Assembly: GCA_030530095.1 (NCBI GenBank)
Contig: JAUMVO010000012.1
Coordinates: 1 to 49,877 of the forward strand
Direction: 5' to 3'
Length of the DNA stretch: 49,877 nucleotides
From: Clostridiaceae bacterium
GTDB taxonomy: Bacteria > Bacillota > Clostridia > Oscillospirales > Acutalibacteraceae
Shown here: in pieces, positions 42,466 through 49,877 of the stretch
How the letters are laid out: every line of letters begins with the position of its first letter
Position numbering within the stretch: position 1 is the stretch's first letter
Made by a program: the position numbers and the translations under genes
Notes under the pieces: model-generated
What the model saw: the letters and a program-made list of their open reading frames with translations, nothing else
Databases searched by the model: none
What the model was told of the DNA's origin: nothing

Positions 42466-43659
42466 ATGAAAAACAAAGCTGCAAAAATATTCTTTATTGT
42501 GATGCTCTGCATCGTTATTATCAGCGGTACCGTAGCGGTTATCAAGGACGGCGGCAAGGACAAGCCGTCAAAGGTTACCGAGAGCACCACTCTCGCCGAG
42601 GAAAGCACGACCCAGCAGGCAAAGCCTGCAGTCAGCGTCAACTTCCTTTCAGTCGGCGACAATCTCATTCACGACGGTATCTATGAGCAAGCCAACAGAC
42701 GCGCAGGCGGCAACGGCTACGATTTCTCGCTTTGCTACGAGAATATAGCCGAGAAGGTTTCGGCGGCTGACGTCGCGACAATAAATCAGGAGACGATTAT
42801 TGCAAAGAGCTATCAGCCTTCGGGCTATCCGCTCTTCAACTCGCCTCACGAGGTCGGCGACGAGATAGTCAAGGTTGGCTTCGACGTTATCGCGATGGCG
42901 AACAACCACATGATAGACAAGGGCGCAAAAGGCCTTGCGGAAGCTATCGAATACTGGGACTCACAGCCGGTTACACGCACGGGCGCGTACAAGAACAACG
43001 ACGATTTATACAAGGTTGAGTATATAGAGTCCAACGGTATGAAAATCGGTCTTGTAGGCGTTACGCAGTACACCAACGGCCTTTCGCTCCCCGCGGACAG
43101 CGAGCTTAAAATCATTTACTCGGCTGACGAGGACATTATCAAGACAAAGATTGAAAACGCCAAGAAAGAGTGCGATATGGTGCTCGTCAACGTCCACTGG
43201 GGCAACGAGTATCAGACCACGCCGACCGACGATCAGCGCAACCTCGCCAAAAAGATGGCGAACTGGGGCGCCGACGTTATAATCGGCCACCATCCGCACG
43301 TTATTCAGCCCGTTGAGTTTATAACACGCGACGACGGAACGAAGGTGCTTGTCGCCTTCTCGCTGGGCAATTTCATTTCTCAGCAGAACACGCCCGCGAG
43401 AGTTGTCGGCGGTATGCTCACCTACACGGCTACCAAGAACTACGACACAAATACGCTTGAAATCAGCAACGTGGTATTTAACCCGACAGTTACGCACTAC
43501 GTCCGCGGCGTTGACGACGTAAGAGTTTATCTTCTTTCGCAGTACAACGACACGCTTGCCGCAAAGCAGGCTTCAAGGCTTTCACAGTCCAATTTCAGCG
43601 TTTCGTATATCAACGATTTCGTCAGCGGTATCATTGACCCACAGTTTTTGAATAAATAA
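42466..43659 (+). CDS. CapA-family metallophosphoesterase-like protein
   Basis: 397 aa. An N-terminal hydrophobic segment (about 7-25) and a Thr/Ser-rich linker (about 37-52) suggest an extracytoplasmic, membrane-anchored protein. The CapA/PgsA fold shows GDNLIHD near 62, ANNHMID near 145, VNVHWGNEYQ near 243 and IGHHPHVIQP near 275, metal-ligand motifs like those of calcineurin phosphatases. CapA members serve poly-gamma-glutamate capsules in Bacillus, but no pgs/cap genes are near, so the role is uncertain. Confidence 0.88.
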   Translation: MKNKAAKIFFIVMLCIVIISGTVAVIKDGGKDKPSKVTESTTLAEESTTQQAKPAVSVNFLSVGDNLIHDGIYEQANRRAGGNGYDFSLCYENIAEKVSAADVATINQETIIAKSYQPSGYPLFNSPHEVGDEIVKVGFDVIAMANNHMIDKGAKGLAEAIEYWDSQPVTRTGAYKNNDDLYKVEYIESNGMKIGLVGVTQYTNGLSLPADSELKIIYSADEDIIKTKIENAKKECDMVLVNVHWGNEYQTTPTDDQRNLAKKMANWGADVIIGHHPHVIQPVEFITRDDGTKVLVAFSLGNFISQQNTPARVVGGMLTYTATKNYDTNTLEISNVVFNPTVTHYVRGVDDVRVYLLSQYNDTLAAKQASRLSQSNFSVSYINDFVSGIIDPQFLNK

Positions 43660-43660
43660 T

Positions 43661-44593
43661 ATGTTTTACAGAATTACCGACAAGTTAACAGAGATTGAAG
43701 CCTCCGAATTTGACGCGCAGTATCTCACCGCAGGCTATATCAGCCGCGAGGAGCTTATTTCGTGCGGCGAGGGCTTCGGCTTTTCGCAGTCGACTATACA
43801 GTCGTGTCAGACTGTCAGCACGCATTTCCGCTCGGGTGTTGAGGTCTATGACGAATACACCTTCACGGAGCTTCGCATAGCCGATATCATAAACACCGAC
43901 AGATACGATTGCGTTGCACTGTACGTAGCGAAGAATCTGATAATAGTAGTTGATGTTGAGGACTCTGACTTCTCGACGAGAAACAAGTTTATGTCGGCGG
44001 TCAAGAAGTTCCCTGCTTCGACGCTGACGCTTGAAAAGATAATTGCCGCCTTTCTTGACGCGCTTACCGCCAACGATACGCGCTTCCTCGAGGAAAGAGG
44101 CAACGAAATAGCCGAGCTTGAGGGCGACGTGCTCAAGGACAACACCGACAACGATTTCAGCCTTGACCTGCTTGCGCTGAAAAAGGATATGCTCGTAATG
44201 CACAACTACTATGAGCAGCTTATAGATATCACAGAGGCGCTTGAGGAAAACGAAAACAACATTTTCGACAGCGAGGACCTGATGTATATCTCGAATATCG
44301 CCAATAATATTGTAAGGCTGCGTGAGGACGTAGACAGCCTTTCAAGTACTATAAATCACCTTCAGGACGCTTATTCGTCGTCGCTGGACCTCAAACTCAA
44401 TCACACTATGAAGGTGTTTACGGTACTGACGAGTATTTTCTTCCCGCTGACAATCATTACGGGCTGGTACGGAATGAACTTTCATTTTATGCCCGAGCTT
44501 GCGTGGAAGTACGGCTACATTTACGTAATAGCTCTTTCGGTAGTTGTTGTTGCGGTGCTGATGCTCATCGGCAAGAAAAAGAAATGGTATTAA
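43661..44593 (+). CDS. CorA-family magnesium transporter
   Basis: Channel-type Mg2+ (or Co2+) importer. 310 aa. A large cytoplasmic domain with a long stalk helix (about 120-245) is followed by two C-terminal transmembrane helices; the selectivity signature appears as GWYGMNFHFMPEL near 267-279. It starts 1 nt after the capA stop. Its stop codon overlaps the stop of the converging DUF4363 gene, leaving no room for a terminator. Mg2+ supply would suit the pyrophosphatase two genes upstream. Confidence 0.92.
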   Translation: MFYRITDKLTEIEASEFDAQYLTAGYISREELISCGEGFGFSQSTIQSCQTVSTHFRSGVEVYDEYTFTELRIADIINTDRYDCVALYVAKNLIIVVDVEDSDFSTRNKFMSAVKKFPASTLTLEKIIAAFLDALTANDTRFLEERGNEIAELEGDVLKDNTDNDFSLDLLALKKDMLVMHNYYEQLIDITEALEENENNIFDSEDLMYISNIANNIVRLREDVDSLSSTINHLQDAYSSSLDLKLNHTMKVFTVLTSIFFPLTIITGWYGMNFHFMPELAWKYGYIYVIALSVVVVAVLMLIGKKKKWY

Positions 44594-44970
44594 AACACCT
44601 TTGAGAAGGTCGGCGACTGACTGTCCGCCATTCTTCGTAAACTGTTTATATTTTCATACAGCAGTTCCTTAAGCTCCACGGTATCATCGGTACCGAGGAG
44701 CTTTTCTATTTTCGAGTAATTAAGACTGATATCGTACATTTCCTCGGAATAGAGATAAAGCTCAAATCTTTTCCTGCAGCTTTCCCATATTCCGACGGAG
44801 CGTGAAACTGGCGTTTGGTAATCGCCGCCGTTTTCACTCTCTATTATCTCAAGTCCCGCTTCGAGTCCGCTTATCATTTTTTCGGTGCTTTTGCTAACGT
44901 CAAAATACGAATACACCGCGACGCTCAGCGCAAGCAACGCCAGCGCAAGGCTTATCGCAAGTCTTTTCAT
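44590..44970 (-). CDS. DUF4363 family protein
   Basis: 126 aa, one N-terminal hydrophobic segment (about 4-24), then a mostly helical, extracytoplasmic part with ESCRKRFELYLYSEE near 70. Members of this family are found in spore-forming Firmicutes next to DUF421 proteins, as here; no function is established. Its start overlaps the DUF421 stop by 4 nt (ATGA). Confidence 0.75.
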   Translation of the reverse strand: MKRLAISLALALLALSVAVYSYFDVSKSTEKMISGLEAGLEIIESENGGDYQTPVSRSVGIWESCRKRFELYLYSEEMYDISLNYSKIEKLLGTDDTVELKELLYENINSLRRMADSQSPTFSKVF

Positions 44971-45641
44971 ACGCTCTCCTTTTTAATCAGAAATGAGTTA
45001 CCGTCCTTATCAAGTGTGAGAAGCATAACCTCGGAAATGTCGGCGTTATGACCTTTGAGGAGCTTATCAAGGCGTTTGCGGTCGCAGGCGCAAAGGCTCA
45101 TATTGTTTTCTATCACTCTGCCGTCGGATACGATAACGTACGGTATCGTGACCTCTTTAGTAGAGTAGTCCATATTCTTATTTTTTACGCCCGTCTCCCC
45201 TGCCTTAAGCATCACGCTCAGCGAGCCGTCGGTCTCAACTACCGCGTACTGAACTGTTGAAATATCGAACACGTCCTTTTTGCGAAGCTCTTCGAGAAGG
45301 TCGTCGGTCGTCATACGAAGGCTTTTGAGCTGCGACTGGTCAAGCTTTCCGTCCTTTATAAGAATTATCGAGTTGCCCTGCAGCAGCTGACGGAACTTAA
45401 TGCTCTTAAGGCTTATTACAGACGTCAGCATTTCAAGGCTGACTATCAGCAGAACGGGCACTATCATACTTGAAAGAGGAATAGAAACGTCCTGCATGGG
45501 AATTGAAAATATTTCCGACAAAAGGAAGGTTACAACCAGCTCGGCAGGCTGCATCTGCCCTATCTGCCGTTTACCGAGAAGCCGCATTGAGAACATTATC
45601 ATTACATAGATTATGATTGCCCTGAAAACAAATATAAGCAC
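44967..45641 (-). CDS. DUF421 (YetF-like) membrane protein
   Basis: About 224 aa: three N-terminal transmembrane helices (about 2-75) with SMRLLGKRQIGQMQPAELVV near 18, then the cytoplasmic two-part DUF421 domain (KDGKLDQSQLKSLRMTTDDL and following). YetF-like proteins have been found in spore membranes in Bacillus; the role is not firmly known. The start is set at GTG 45641 because AAAGGTG lies 5 nt before it; an upstream GTG eight codons earlier has no such site. Divergent from the ger operon. Confidence 0.85.
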   Translation of the reverse strand: MLIFVFRAIIIYVMIMFSMRLLGKRQIGQMQPAELVVTFLLSEIFSIPMQDVSIPLSSMIVPVLLIVSLEMLTSVISLKSIKFRQLLQGNSIILIKDGKLDQSQLKSLRMTTDDLLEELRKKDVFDISTVQYAVVETDGSLSVMLKAGETGVKNKNMDYSTKEVTIPYVIVSDGRVIENNMSLCACDRKRLDKLLKGHNADISEVMLLTLDKDGNSFLIKKESV

Positions 45642-45675
45642 GTTATCACCTTTATTATATTTCACCGCCGATAAT

Positions 45676-45705
45676 TGAATATACCGAAAAAATCAGGCAA
45701 TACCA
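45676..45705 (+). promoter_or_regulatory. Candidate forespore (sigma-G) promoter of the ger operon
   Basis: TGAATA (45676-45681) matches the sigma-G -35 consensus, and CAATACCA (45698-45705), 16 bp later, is close to its -10 (CATACTA). No sigma-A promoter with 17-bp spacing was seen here. It fits the forespore expression of gerA operons known in Bacillus. Confidence 0.42.
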
Positions 45706-45719
45706 AAATCGGTGATAGT

Positions 45720-47168
45720 ATGGAAAATACGGACAATATTTCGTATTCCCTTTATAAAAACGAAGCACATCTGAGAGAATTGTTCGGCGCGAGCTTCGAT
45801 ATACTCTATAAAATTACGGATATCGGCGGCAATAAGCTTATGTTCGTTATGGCTGACGGAATGTGCGATAATCTGCTGGTATGCGAACAGGTTTTGGGAC
45901 CGATACTTGCAAGCGGCTGTCTGCCTTCGTCACCCGACAGACTGATTGAATACATCAGCCTGAATATCGTTTCGGGTCTTGATCAGAACAAGGCGTTCAC
46001 CTTCAAAAAGGTCTGTGAAGACGTGCTGTCGGGGCTTGTATGTATGTTCGTTGACGGTGTTGATTACGCTGTCTGCTTCGGCGTTCAGGGCTTTCCGAAA
46101 AGAAACGTTGACGAGGCGCAGACCGAGGTTGACGAGCGAGCCTCACACGAAGCGTTTTGCGAAAATTTCAAGGACAACGCCGCACTTTTAAGACGGCGCA
46201 TACGCTCGCCCGCATTAAAGCTTGAGCTCATCACGGCGGGTACAACGAGCAAAACGCGGATCTGCATCTGCTACCTTGAAGGCAGGGCAAAGCCCGAAAC
46301 GATTGAGCTTATCAAGAAACGCATTGAGTCGTCAAAGCTTGACACGGTTTTCGGCGCAGGTTATATAGGCGAATTTCTGTCAAGCAGCCGCTTCACCTTT
46401 TTTCCGACTCTCGGCACAACCGAGCGCCCCGATATAGCCGCGGCGAAAATGGCTGAGGGCAGAATTCTGATTATAACCGACGGCACGCCGTTTGCGATTA
46501 TTGTGCCGTATCTTTTCTCGGAAAGCTTTCAGACGATGGACGATTACAGCTTTCGTCCGTTTTACGCCGCGATTACAAGGCTGATTAAGTACACTGCGTT
46601 TTTTATCTCGGTTTTTCTGCCGTCAATATATATCGCGGTTTGCACGTTTCACCACGAAATACTGCCCGTTTCAATGCTATACGATATTGCCGTACAGGAG
46701 GCTATAACGCCCTTTCCCGTTATGTTCGAAACAATGTTTATACACTTTGTTTATGAGATTGTGCGCGAGGCGGGAGTGCGTATGCCGAAGGCTGTCGGCA
46801 ACGCCGTAAGTATAGTCGGCGCGCTCGTCATAGGTCAGGCGGCGGTTGATGCGGGACTTATCGCCGCGCCTATGCTGATAATTATGGCACTGTCGGCAAT
46901 TTCGTCGTTCATAGTCCCGTCGCTTTATCAGAGCGTAGTTTTTCTGCGCTTTGCGTTTATGACGGTAGGCGGAGTGTTCGGCTTTTACGGTATAGTGATA
47001 GGCTTTGCAGCGGTGCTTATCAACAGCTGCTGGGCTTCGCCCTACGGCGTGCCGCTGTCGGCGCCCGTTGCGCCGTTTTCGCTTAAGGCTATGCGCGACA
47101 CGTTTCTCAGGTTTTCCTGGAAAGAACTGTCAAAGCGCAATTTCAATATAAACTCAATGGAGAGATAA
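45720..47168 (+). CDS. Spore germination receptor subunit A (GerA family)
   Basis: A subunit of a nutrient-sensing germinant receptor in the spore inner membrane. About 482 aa. A long soluble N-terminal domain (about 1-265) leads to about five C-terminal transmembrane segments; FLPSIYIAVCTFHHEILP near 305 and VREAGVRMPKAVGNAVSIVGALVIG near 355-380 match the conserved GerA membrane region. The start is ATG 45720, with GGTGAT upstream; a TTG fifteen codons earlier coincides with the promoter. It has one base between stop and gerAB. Confidence 0.93.
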   Translation: MENTDNISYSLYKNEAHLRELFGASFDILYKITDIGGNKLMFVMADGMCDNLLVCEQVLGPILASGCLPSSPDRLIEYISLNIVSGLDQNKAFTFKKVCEDVLSGLVCMFVDGVDYAVCFGVQGFPKRNVDEAQTEVDERASHEAFCENFKDNAALLRRRIRSPALKLELITAGTTSKTRICICYLEGRAKPETIELIKKRIESSKLDTVFGAGYIGEFLSSSRFTFFPTLGTTERPDIAAAKMAEGRILIITDGTPFAIIVPYLFSESFQTMDDYSFRPFYAAITRLIKYTAFFISVFLPSIYIAVCTFHHEILPVSMLYDIAVQEAITPFPVMFETMFIHFVYEIVREAGVRMPKAVGNAVSIVGALVIGQAAVDAGLIAAPMLIIMALSAISSFIVPSLYQSVVFLRFAFMTVGGVFGFYGIVIGFAAVLINSCWASPYGVPLSAPVAPFSLKAMRDTFLRFSWKELSKRNFNINSMER

Positions 47169-48212
47169 ATGAACTCTAAGGGAAAAATCAGCGCAGTTCA
47201 GCTGTTTATGCTTCTGTCGGTTTCGCGGCTTCTGTCAACGCTTACCTTTGTGCCGTCGTTCGGCTTTGAGGCAGGCGTTTCGGATTATATTATTGCCACG
47301 CTCATAGGCGGCGCGCTGACGTGGATTGCCTGCATTCCGCTTTTTATCTTTCTGAAAAACGGCGAAGGAAAAAGCCTTGTTCGGGGGAACAAAGCTTTAA
47401 GCTTATTTTATTGCGTTTTCTTTTTATTCTCAACCGTGTTCGTGCTCTTAAGGCTTCGGCTGTTCGTTTCGTCGGTGTTTTTCAACACGGCGGGCAATCT
47501 GTTCTTTACAGTTATTACCGTTGCGGCGGTCTGCTACTGTGCGTCATTTTCTCTTGAAGCATTGGGCAGGGCGGGATCGATTTCATTTGTGTTGCTGTGC
47601 GCTTCGCTGGGCATTATCTTCTTAGCACTCAAAGGCAGTCTTGATGTTAACAACCTCTCCCCCGTCTTTTACTACGGCGCTTCGCCCGTTGTAAAGCTCG
47701 CGCTCGGTGTGCTCGTGCGTTCAGGTGAGCCGGCGGTGATTTATATACTCGCGCCGAGAATTTCGGGCAATCTCAGAAAGGGGCTTGCCGTCTGGCTTTC
47801 CGCGATAACGGCGGCTATCACGCTGTGCGGACTTTTTCTTATGCTCTCACTGTCCGATGCGGCACTGTTGCAGGCGTTTCCGTTTCATGCGATGGCGGAG
47901 CTTTCAGGCTTCAGCGTATTTGAGCGCATGGACGCGGTATTCTCGGGAATCTGGATTATGTCGGCGTTTCTCAAGGCGGTGCTCTTTACGCTGATTATAA
48001 AAGAGCTGTTCACAGACTGCTTTGCGGGAATACGTCAGCGGTATTTTCTGACAGGCTTCGGCGTTCTTGTCGGCGCAGTTCTGCTCATTGCGGAAAGCTC
48101 GGTACTGAACACCGCGTTTATCTCGTCAATTGCTTTGCGGGGAGCGCTGTTTCTGATTTTCGTGCTGATACTCCCCTGCTTTATACTCATTAAAAGGAGG
48201 ATGCGCGTATGA
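47169..48212 (+). CDS. Spore germination receptor subunit B (GerAB/APC family permease)
   Basis: 347 aa with about ten transmembrane segments, related to amino acid permeases and thought to hold the germinant-binding site of the receptor. KISAVQLFMLLSVSRLL at the start and SGEPAVIYILAPRIS near 192 fit the family. It begins right after the gerAA stop and overlaps gerAC by 4 nt (ATGA). Confidence 0.9.
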   Translation: MNSKGKISAVQLFMLLSVSRLLSTLTFVPSFGFEAGVSDYIIATLIGGALTWIACIPLFIFLKNGEGKSLVRGNKALSLFYCVFFLFSTVFVLLRLRLFVSSVFFNTAGNLFFTVITVAAVCYCASFSLEALGRAGSISFVLLCASLGIIFLALKGSLDVNNLSPVFYYGASPVVKLALGVLVRSGEPAVIYILAPRISGNLRKGLAVWLSAITAAITLCGLFLMLSLSDAALLQAFPFHAMAELSGFSVFERMDAVFSGIWIMSAFLKAVLFTLIIKELFTDCFAGIRQRYFLTGFGVLVGAVLLIAESSVLNTAFISSIALRGALFLIFVLILPCFILIKRRMRV

Positions 48213-49318
48213 AAAAGCTGACGGCTTGCGTCTGCGTTCTCGCCCTGCTCGTTTCGCTTTGCGGATGTTCGGCAAAGACGGACAAACTTGAAATAAAGCA
48301 CCGCCTGATAGTTCAGGGAATGGGAATCGACAAGGGTGAAAACGGTAAAATCAGGCTGAGCGTGCAGACGCTCAACACCGACGTAGCAACAAATGCGTCG
48401 AGCAATACCACGCCCGAAAAACTCGTCAGGTGCTATACTGCCGAGGGCGCAACTCTCGCAGAATGCACCGAGAAGCTTACGCTTATGACGGGTAAGAATC
48501 CCATGCTCTCACAAAACAGAATTGTCATTTTTTCAAGCGAGCTTGCGCGTGAGGGCATAGGCTCAATGCTCGACAGTTTTGTGCGCAACAACGAAAACCG
48601 CTTCAACGTCTGTGCCGCTTTATCAAGGGGAAACGCGCAGGATATAATCGAAGCCGATTTCGGCGATAACGTAATCGGCGCAAGGCTTACACAGCAGACA
48701 CTTGAAAACGCAGGCTTTGAAACGGTGAAAACGAAAATCTATGACGTTACGAACTGCATACTCGACGGCAATAAAAGCGCCGTACTGCCCATACTCGCTG
48801 CAGGTGAAAACGGTATTATTTATGACGGAGTAGGCATTTTCAGGGGCGACAGACTTTTCTTAACGCTGGCGGGAGAAGCGGCAAGGGGTATCAACCTTAT
48901 CAATAACGCCGTACAGTCGGGAATGCTCAACGCGGGAAACGTAAGCCTTAATATACTCAAGTGCAGAACGGCGATTGAAACCGCGCTTACACAAGGCGCA
49001 CCGAGCTTTGAAATCAAAGTTGAAGCCTCGCTCGCGGTAAGCGAGATTACCGCGGATATAAACGGGAAGCTGAACACCGAGGGTATCGTGAACATCAGAG
49101 AGCTTTGTGAAAACACATTAAAAAGCTATATACAAAACGCGCTTACGCAGTGTATAATAGAAGGCAAAGCGGATACCTTCGGCTTTTCACGCAGAATATG
49201 GCGGCGCTTTCCCGACTTCTATCGGAATAATGAAAACGGATTGCTGAAGAACGCAGACTACAGAATAGAAGTCAAAGTGAAAATCGTCAGAACGGGAGAT
49301 TCGGTAATAAAAAGATGA
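48209..49318 (+). CDS. Spore germination receptor subunit C lipoprotein (Ger(x)C)
   Basis: 369 aa. Signal peptide with lipobox LVSLCGC, predicted lipid anchor at Cys20; HRLIVQGMGIDKGENGKIRLSVQ is the family block of domain 1, and the TGKNPMLSQNRIVIFSSELA segment follows near 93. This completes a gerA-gerAB-gerAC operon in standard order. It overlaps the following MGMT-like gene by 4 nt. Confidence 0.93.
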   Translation: MKKLTACVCVLALLVSLCGCSAKTDKLEIKHRLIVQGMGIDKGENGKIRLSVQTLNTDVATNASSNTTPEKLVRCYTAEGATLAECTEKLTLMTGKNPMLSQNRIVIFSSELAREGIGSMLDSFVRNNENRFNVCAALSRGNAQDIIEADFGDNVIGARLTQQTLENAGFETVKTKIYDVTNCILDGNKSAVLPILAAGENGIIYDGVGIFRGDRLFLTLAGEAARGINLINNAVQSGMLNAGNVSLNILKCRTAIETALTQGAPSFEIKVEASLAVSEITADINGKLNTEGIVNIRELCENTLKSYIQNALTQCIIEGKADTFGFSRRIWRRFPDFYRNNENGLLKNADYRIEVKVKIVRTGDSVIKR

Positions 49319-49623
49319 ACAGCTTTGAAAAGATTTACGGCGTAGTAAAAAGAATTCCCAAAGGCAAGGTTGCAACCTACGGTCAGATAGCGCTTTTTGC
49401 GGGCAATGTGCACTGGTCGCGGGTTGTCGGCTACGCCCTGCACGTCAATCCCGACCCCGACGGCATACCCTGCTTTCGTGTGGTGAACCGCTTCGGCAAA
49501 GTTTCCGAGGCGTTCGCCTTCGGCGGTGAGATCCGTCAGATTGAGTTGCTCAGAGACGACGGTGTCGAAGTCAGCGACGACGGATACGTAGATTTGTCGA
49601 AATTTCTGTGGAACGGAGAATAA
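49315..49623 (+). CDS. MGMT/ATL-like DNA-binding protein
   Basis: 102 aa, the C-terminal DNA-binding/alkyl-acceptor domain only. YGVVKRIPKGKVATYGQIA at 8-26 and VVGYALHVNPDPDGIPCFRVVN at about 37-58. The active-site sequence PCHRV of O6-alkylguanine transferases reads PCFRV here: Cys is kept but His is replaced by Phe. True ATL proteins have Trp in place of Cys. Repair activity is therefore uncertain; flipping damaged bases out for another pathway is possible. Its ATG overlaps the gerAC stop, placing it in the germination operon. Confidence 0.85.
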   Translation: MNSFEKIYGVVKRIPKGKVATYGQIALFAGNVHWSRVVGYALHVNPDPDGIPCFRVVNRFGKVSEAFAFGGEIRQIELLRDDGVEVSDDGYVDLSKFLWNGE

Positions 49624-49638
49624 AATACTTATTTTATC

Positions 49639-49667
49639 TTGACAAAATCGAATTAGGCATATATAAT
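49639..49667 (+). promoter_or_regulatory. tRNA operon promoter
   Basis: TTGACA (49639-49644), 17 bp, TATAAT (49662-49667): both hexamers are perfect consensus. Confidence 0.88.
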
Positions 49668-49685
49668 GTTTAAGCATTCGAAAAT

Positions 49686-49762
49686 GCGCTGATAGCTCAG
49701 CTGGATAGAGCATCTGCCTTCTAAGCAGAGGGTCGGGGGTTCGAGTCCCTCTCAGCGCGCCA
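49686..49762 (+). tRNA. tRNA-Arg (anticodon TCT)
   Basis: 77 nt with encoded CCA. Acceptor stem GCGCTGA/TCAGCGC, anticodon stem around loop CTTCTAA, T-arm with GGTTCGAGTCC. Reads AGA and AGG codons. Confidence 0.97.
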
Positions 49763-49765
49763 TAC

Positions 49766-49843
49766 GGTGGGTATAGCGTAGTTGGTTAACGCGTCAGTTT
49801 GTGGCACTGAAGACCGTCGGTTCGAATCCGACTATCCACCCCA
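49766..49843 (+). tRNA. tRNA-His (anticodon GTG)
   Basis: Encoded CCA. Acceptor GTGGGTA/TATCCAC with the extra G at -1 (49766) facing discriminator C, the identity mark of tRNA-His; anticodon loop TTGTGGC; T-arm GGTTCGAATCC. It lies 3 nt after tRNA-Arg, so the two are co-transcribed. Confidence 0.97.
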
Positions 49844-49846
49844 CTT

Positions 49847-49877
49847 AAAAATCCCGTGTTGAAAAACACGGGATTTT
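49847..49877 (+). terminator. Terminator after the tRNA pair, cut by window edge
   Basis: Long stem with AAAATCCCGTGTT-type arms around a short loop, ending in TTTT at the last base of the window. Confidence 0.82.

Noticed and set aside
1-49877. CRISPR arrays, prophage, integrase or insertion-sequence genes
   Set aside because: No regularly spaced repeats, transposase or phage structural genes were found; only the two short palindromic repeats.

Overview
The window reads as chromosomal DNA of a spore-forming, strictly anaerobic Clostridia member, most likely from the Oscillospiraceae/Ruminococcaceae side. The support is the set of [FeFe]-hydrogenase maturases (HydE, HydF, HydG), the sporulation and germination genes (spoIIID, spoVAE, a gerA-type operon), a MurE with the meso-DAP motif DNPR, strong GGAGG-type ribosome binding sites, and short palindrome-rich interspersed repeats. 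No phage, plasmid, transposase or CRISPR signal was seen.

Layout. (1) 1-145: the 5' part of RNase P RNA on the minus strand, cut by the window edge. (2) 411-17210, minus strand: a membrane-anchored glycoside hydrolase-like protein, then a long division/cell-wall (dcw) cluster read from right to left as mraZ-rsmH-ftsL-PBP-murE-murF-mraY-ftsW-murG-murA-ftsQ-ftsZ. It starts from a near-consensus promoter; ftsZ has a second promoter and its own terminator. murD, murC, murB and ftsA are absent from the cluster. (3) 17357-22175: a ZIP metal transporter, then the minus-strand operon TM1266-like regulator-hydE-hydG-hydF, preceded by a leader RNA that can fold as a terminator or as an alternative antiterminator. 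(4) 22243-26123: spoIIID, an aldo/keto reductase, a lone spoVAE, and a thiol-peroxide operon gpx-ohrR-trxB-trxA with a candidate OhrR operator. (5) 26147-32734: membrane pyrophosphatase, and a Pr6Pr-like membrane protein/GH31/diguanylate cyclase operon. (6) 32797-38078, plus strand: an Rrf2/IscR-like regulator, a split cobalamin methionine synthase (activation domain and core as two genes), then nifS-like cysteine desulfurase and an IscU scaffold under a promoter covered by a perfect palindrome. (7) 38131-45641: a second repeat copy, a polytopic membrane protein and nitroreductase, the divergent pncB-ppa-capA-corA run, and a DUF421/DUF4363 pair. (8) 45676-49877: gerAA-gerAB-gerAC plus a small MGMT-family gene, then tRNA-Arg(TCT) and tRNA-His(GTG).

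Connections. Fe-S supply (Rrf2, NifS, IscU) would serve the radical-SAM hydrogenase maturases and probably a ferredoxin-linked redox economy. The thioredoxin reductase homologue lacks NADPH-binding motifs, which fits reduction by ferredoxin. Pyrophosphate is handled twice, by a soluble Ppa coupled to PncB and by an ion-pumping membrane PPase. The least-explained items are the hydrogenase-maturation leader RNA, the hairpin inside the dcw operon, the two composite palindromic repeats, and the unusual FtsZ tail.
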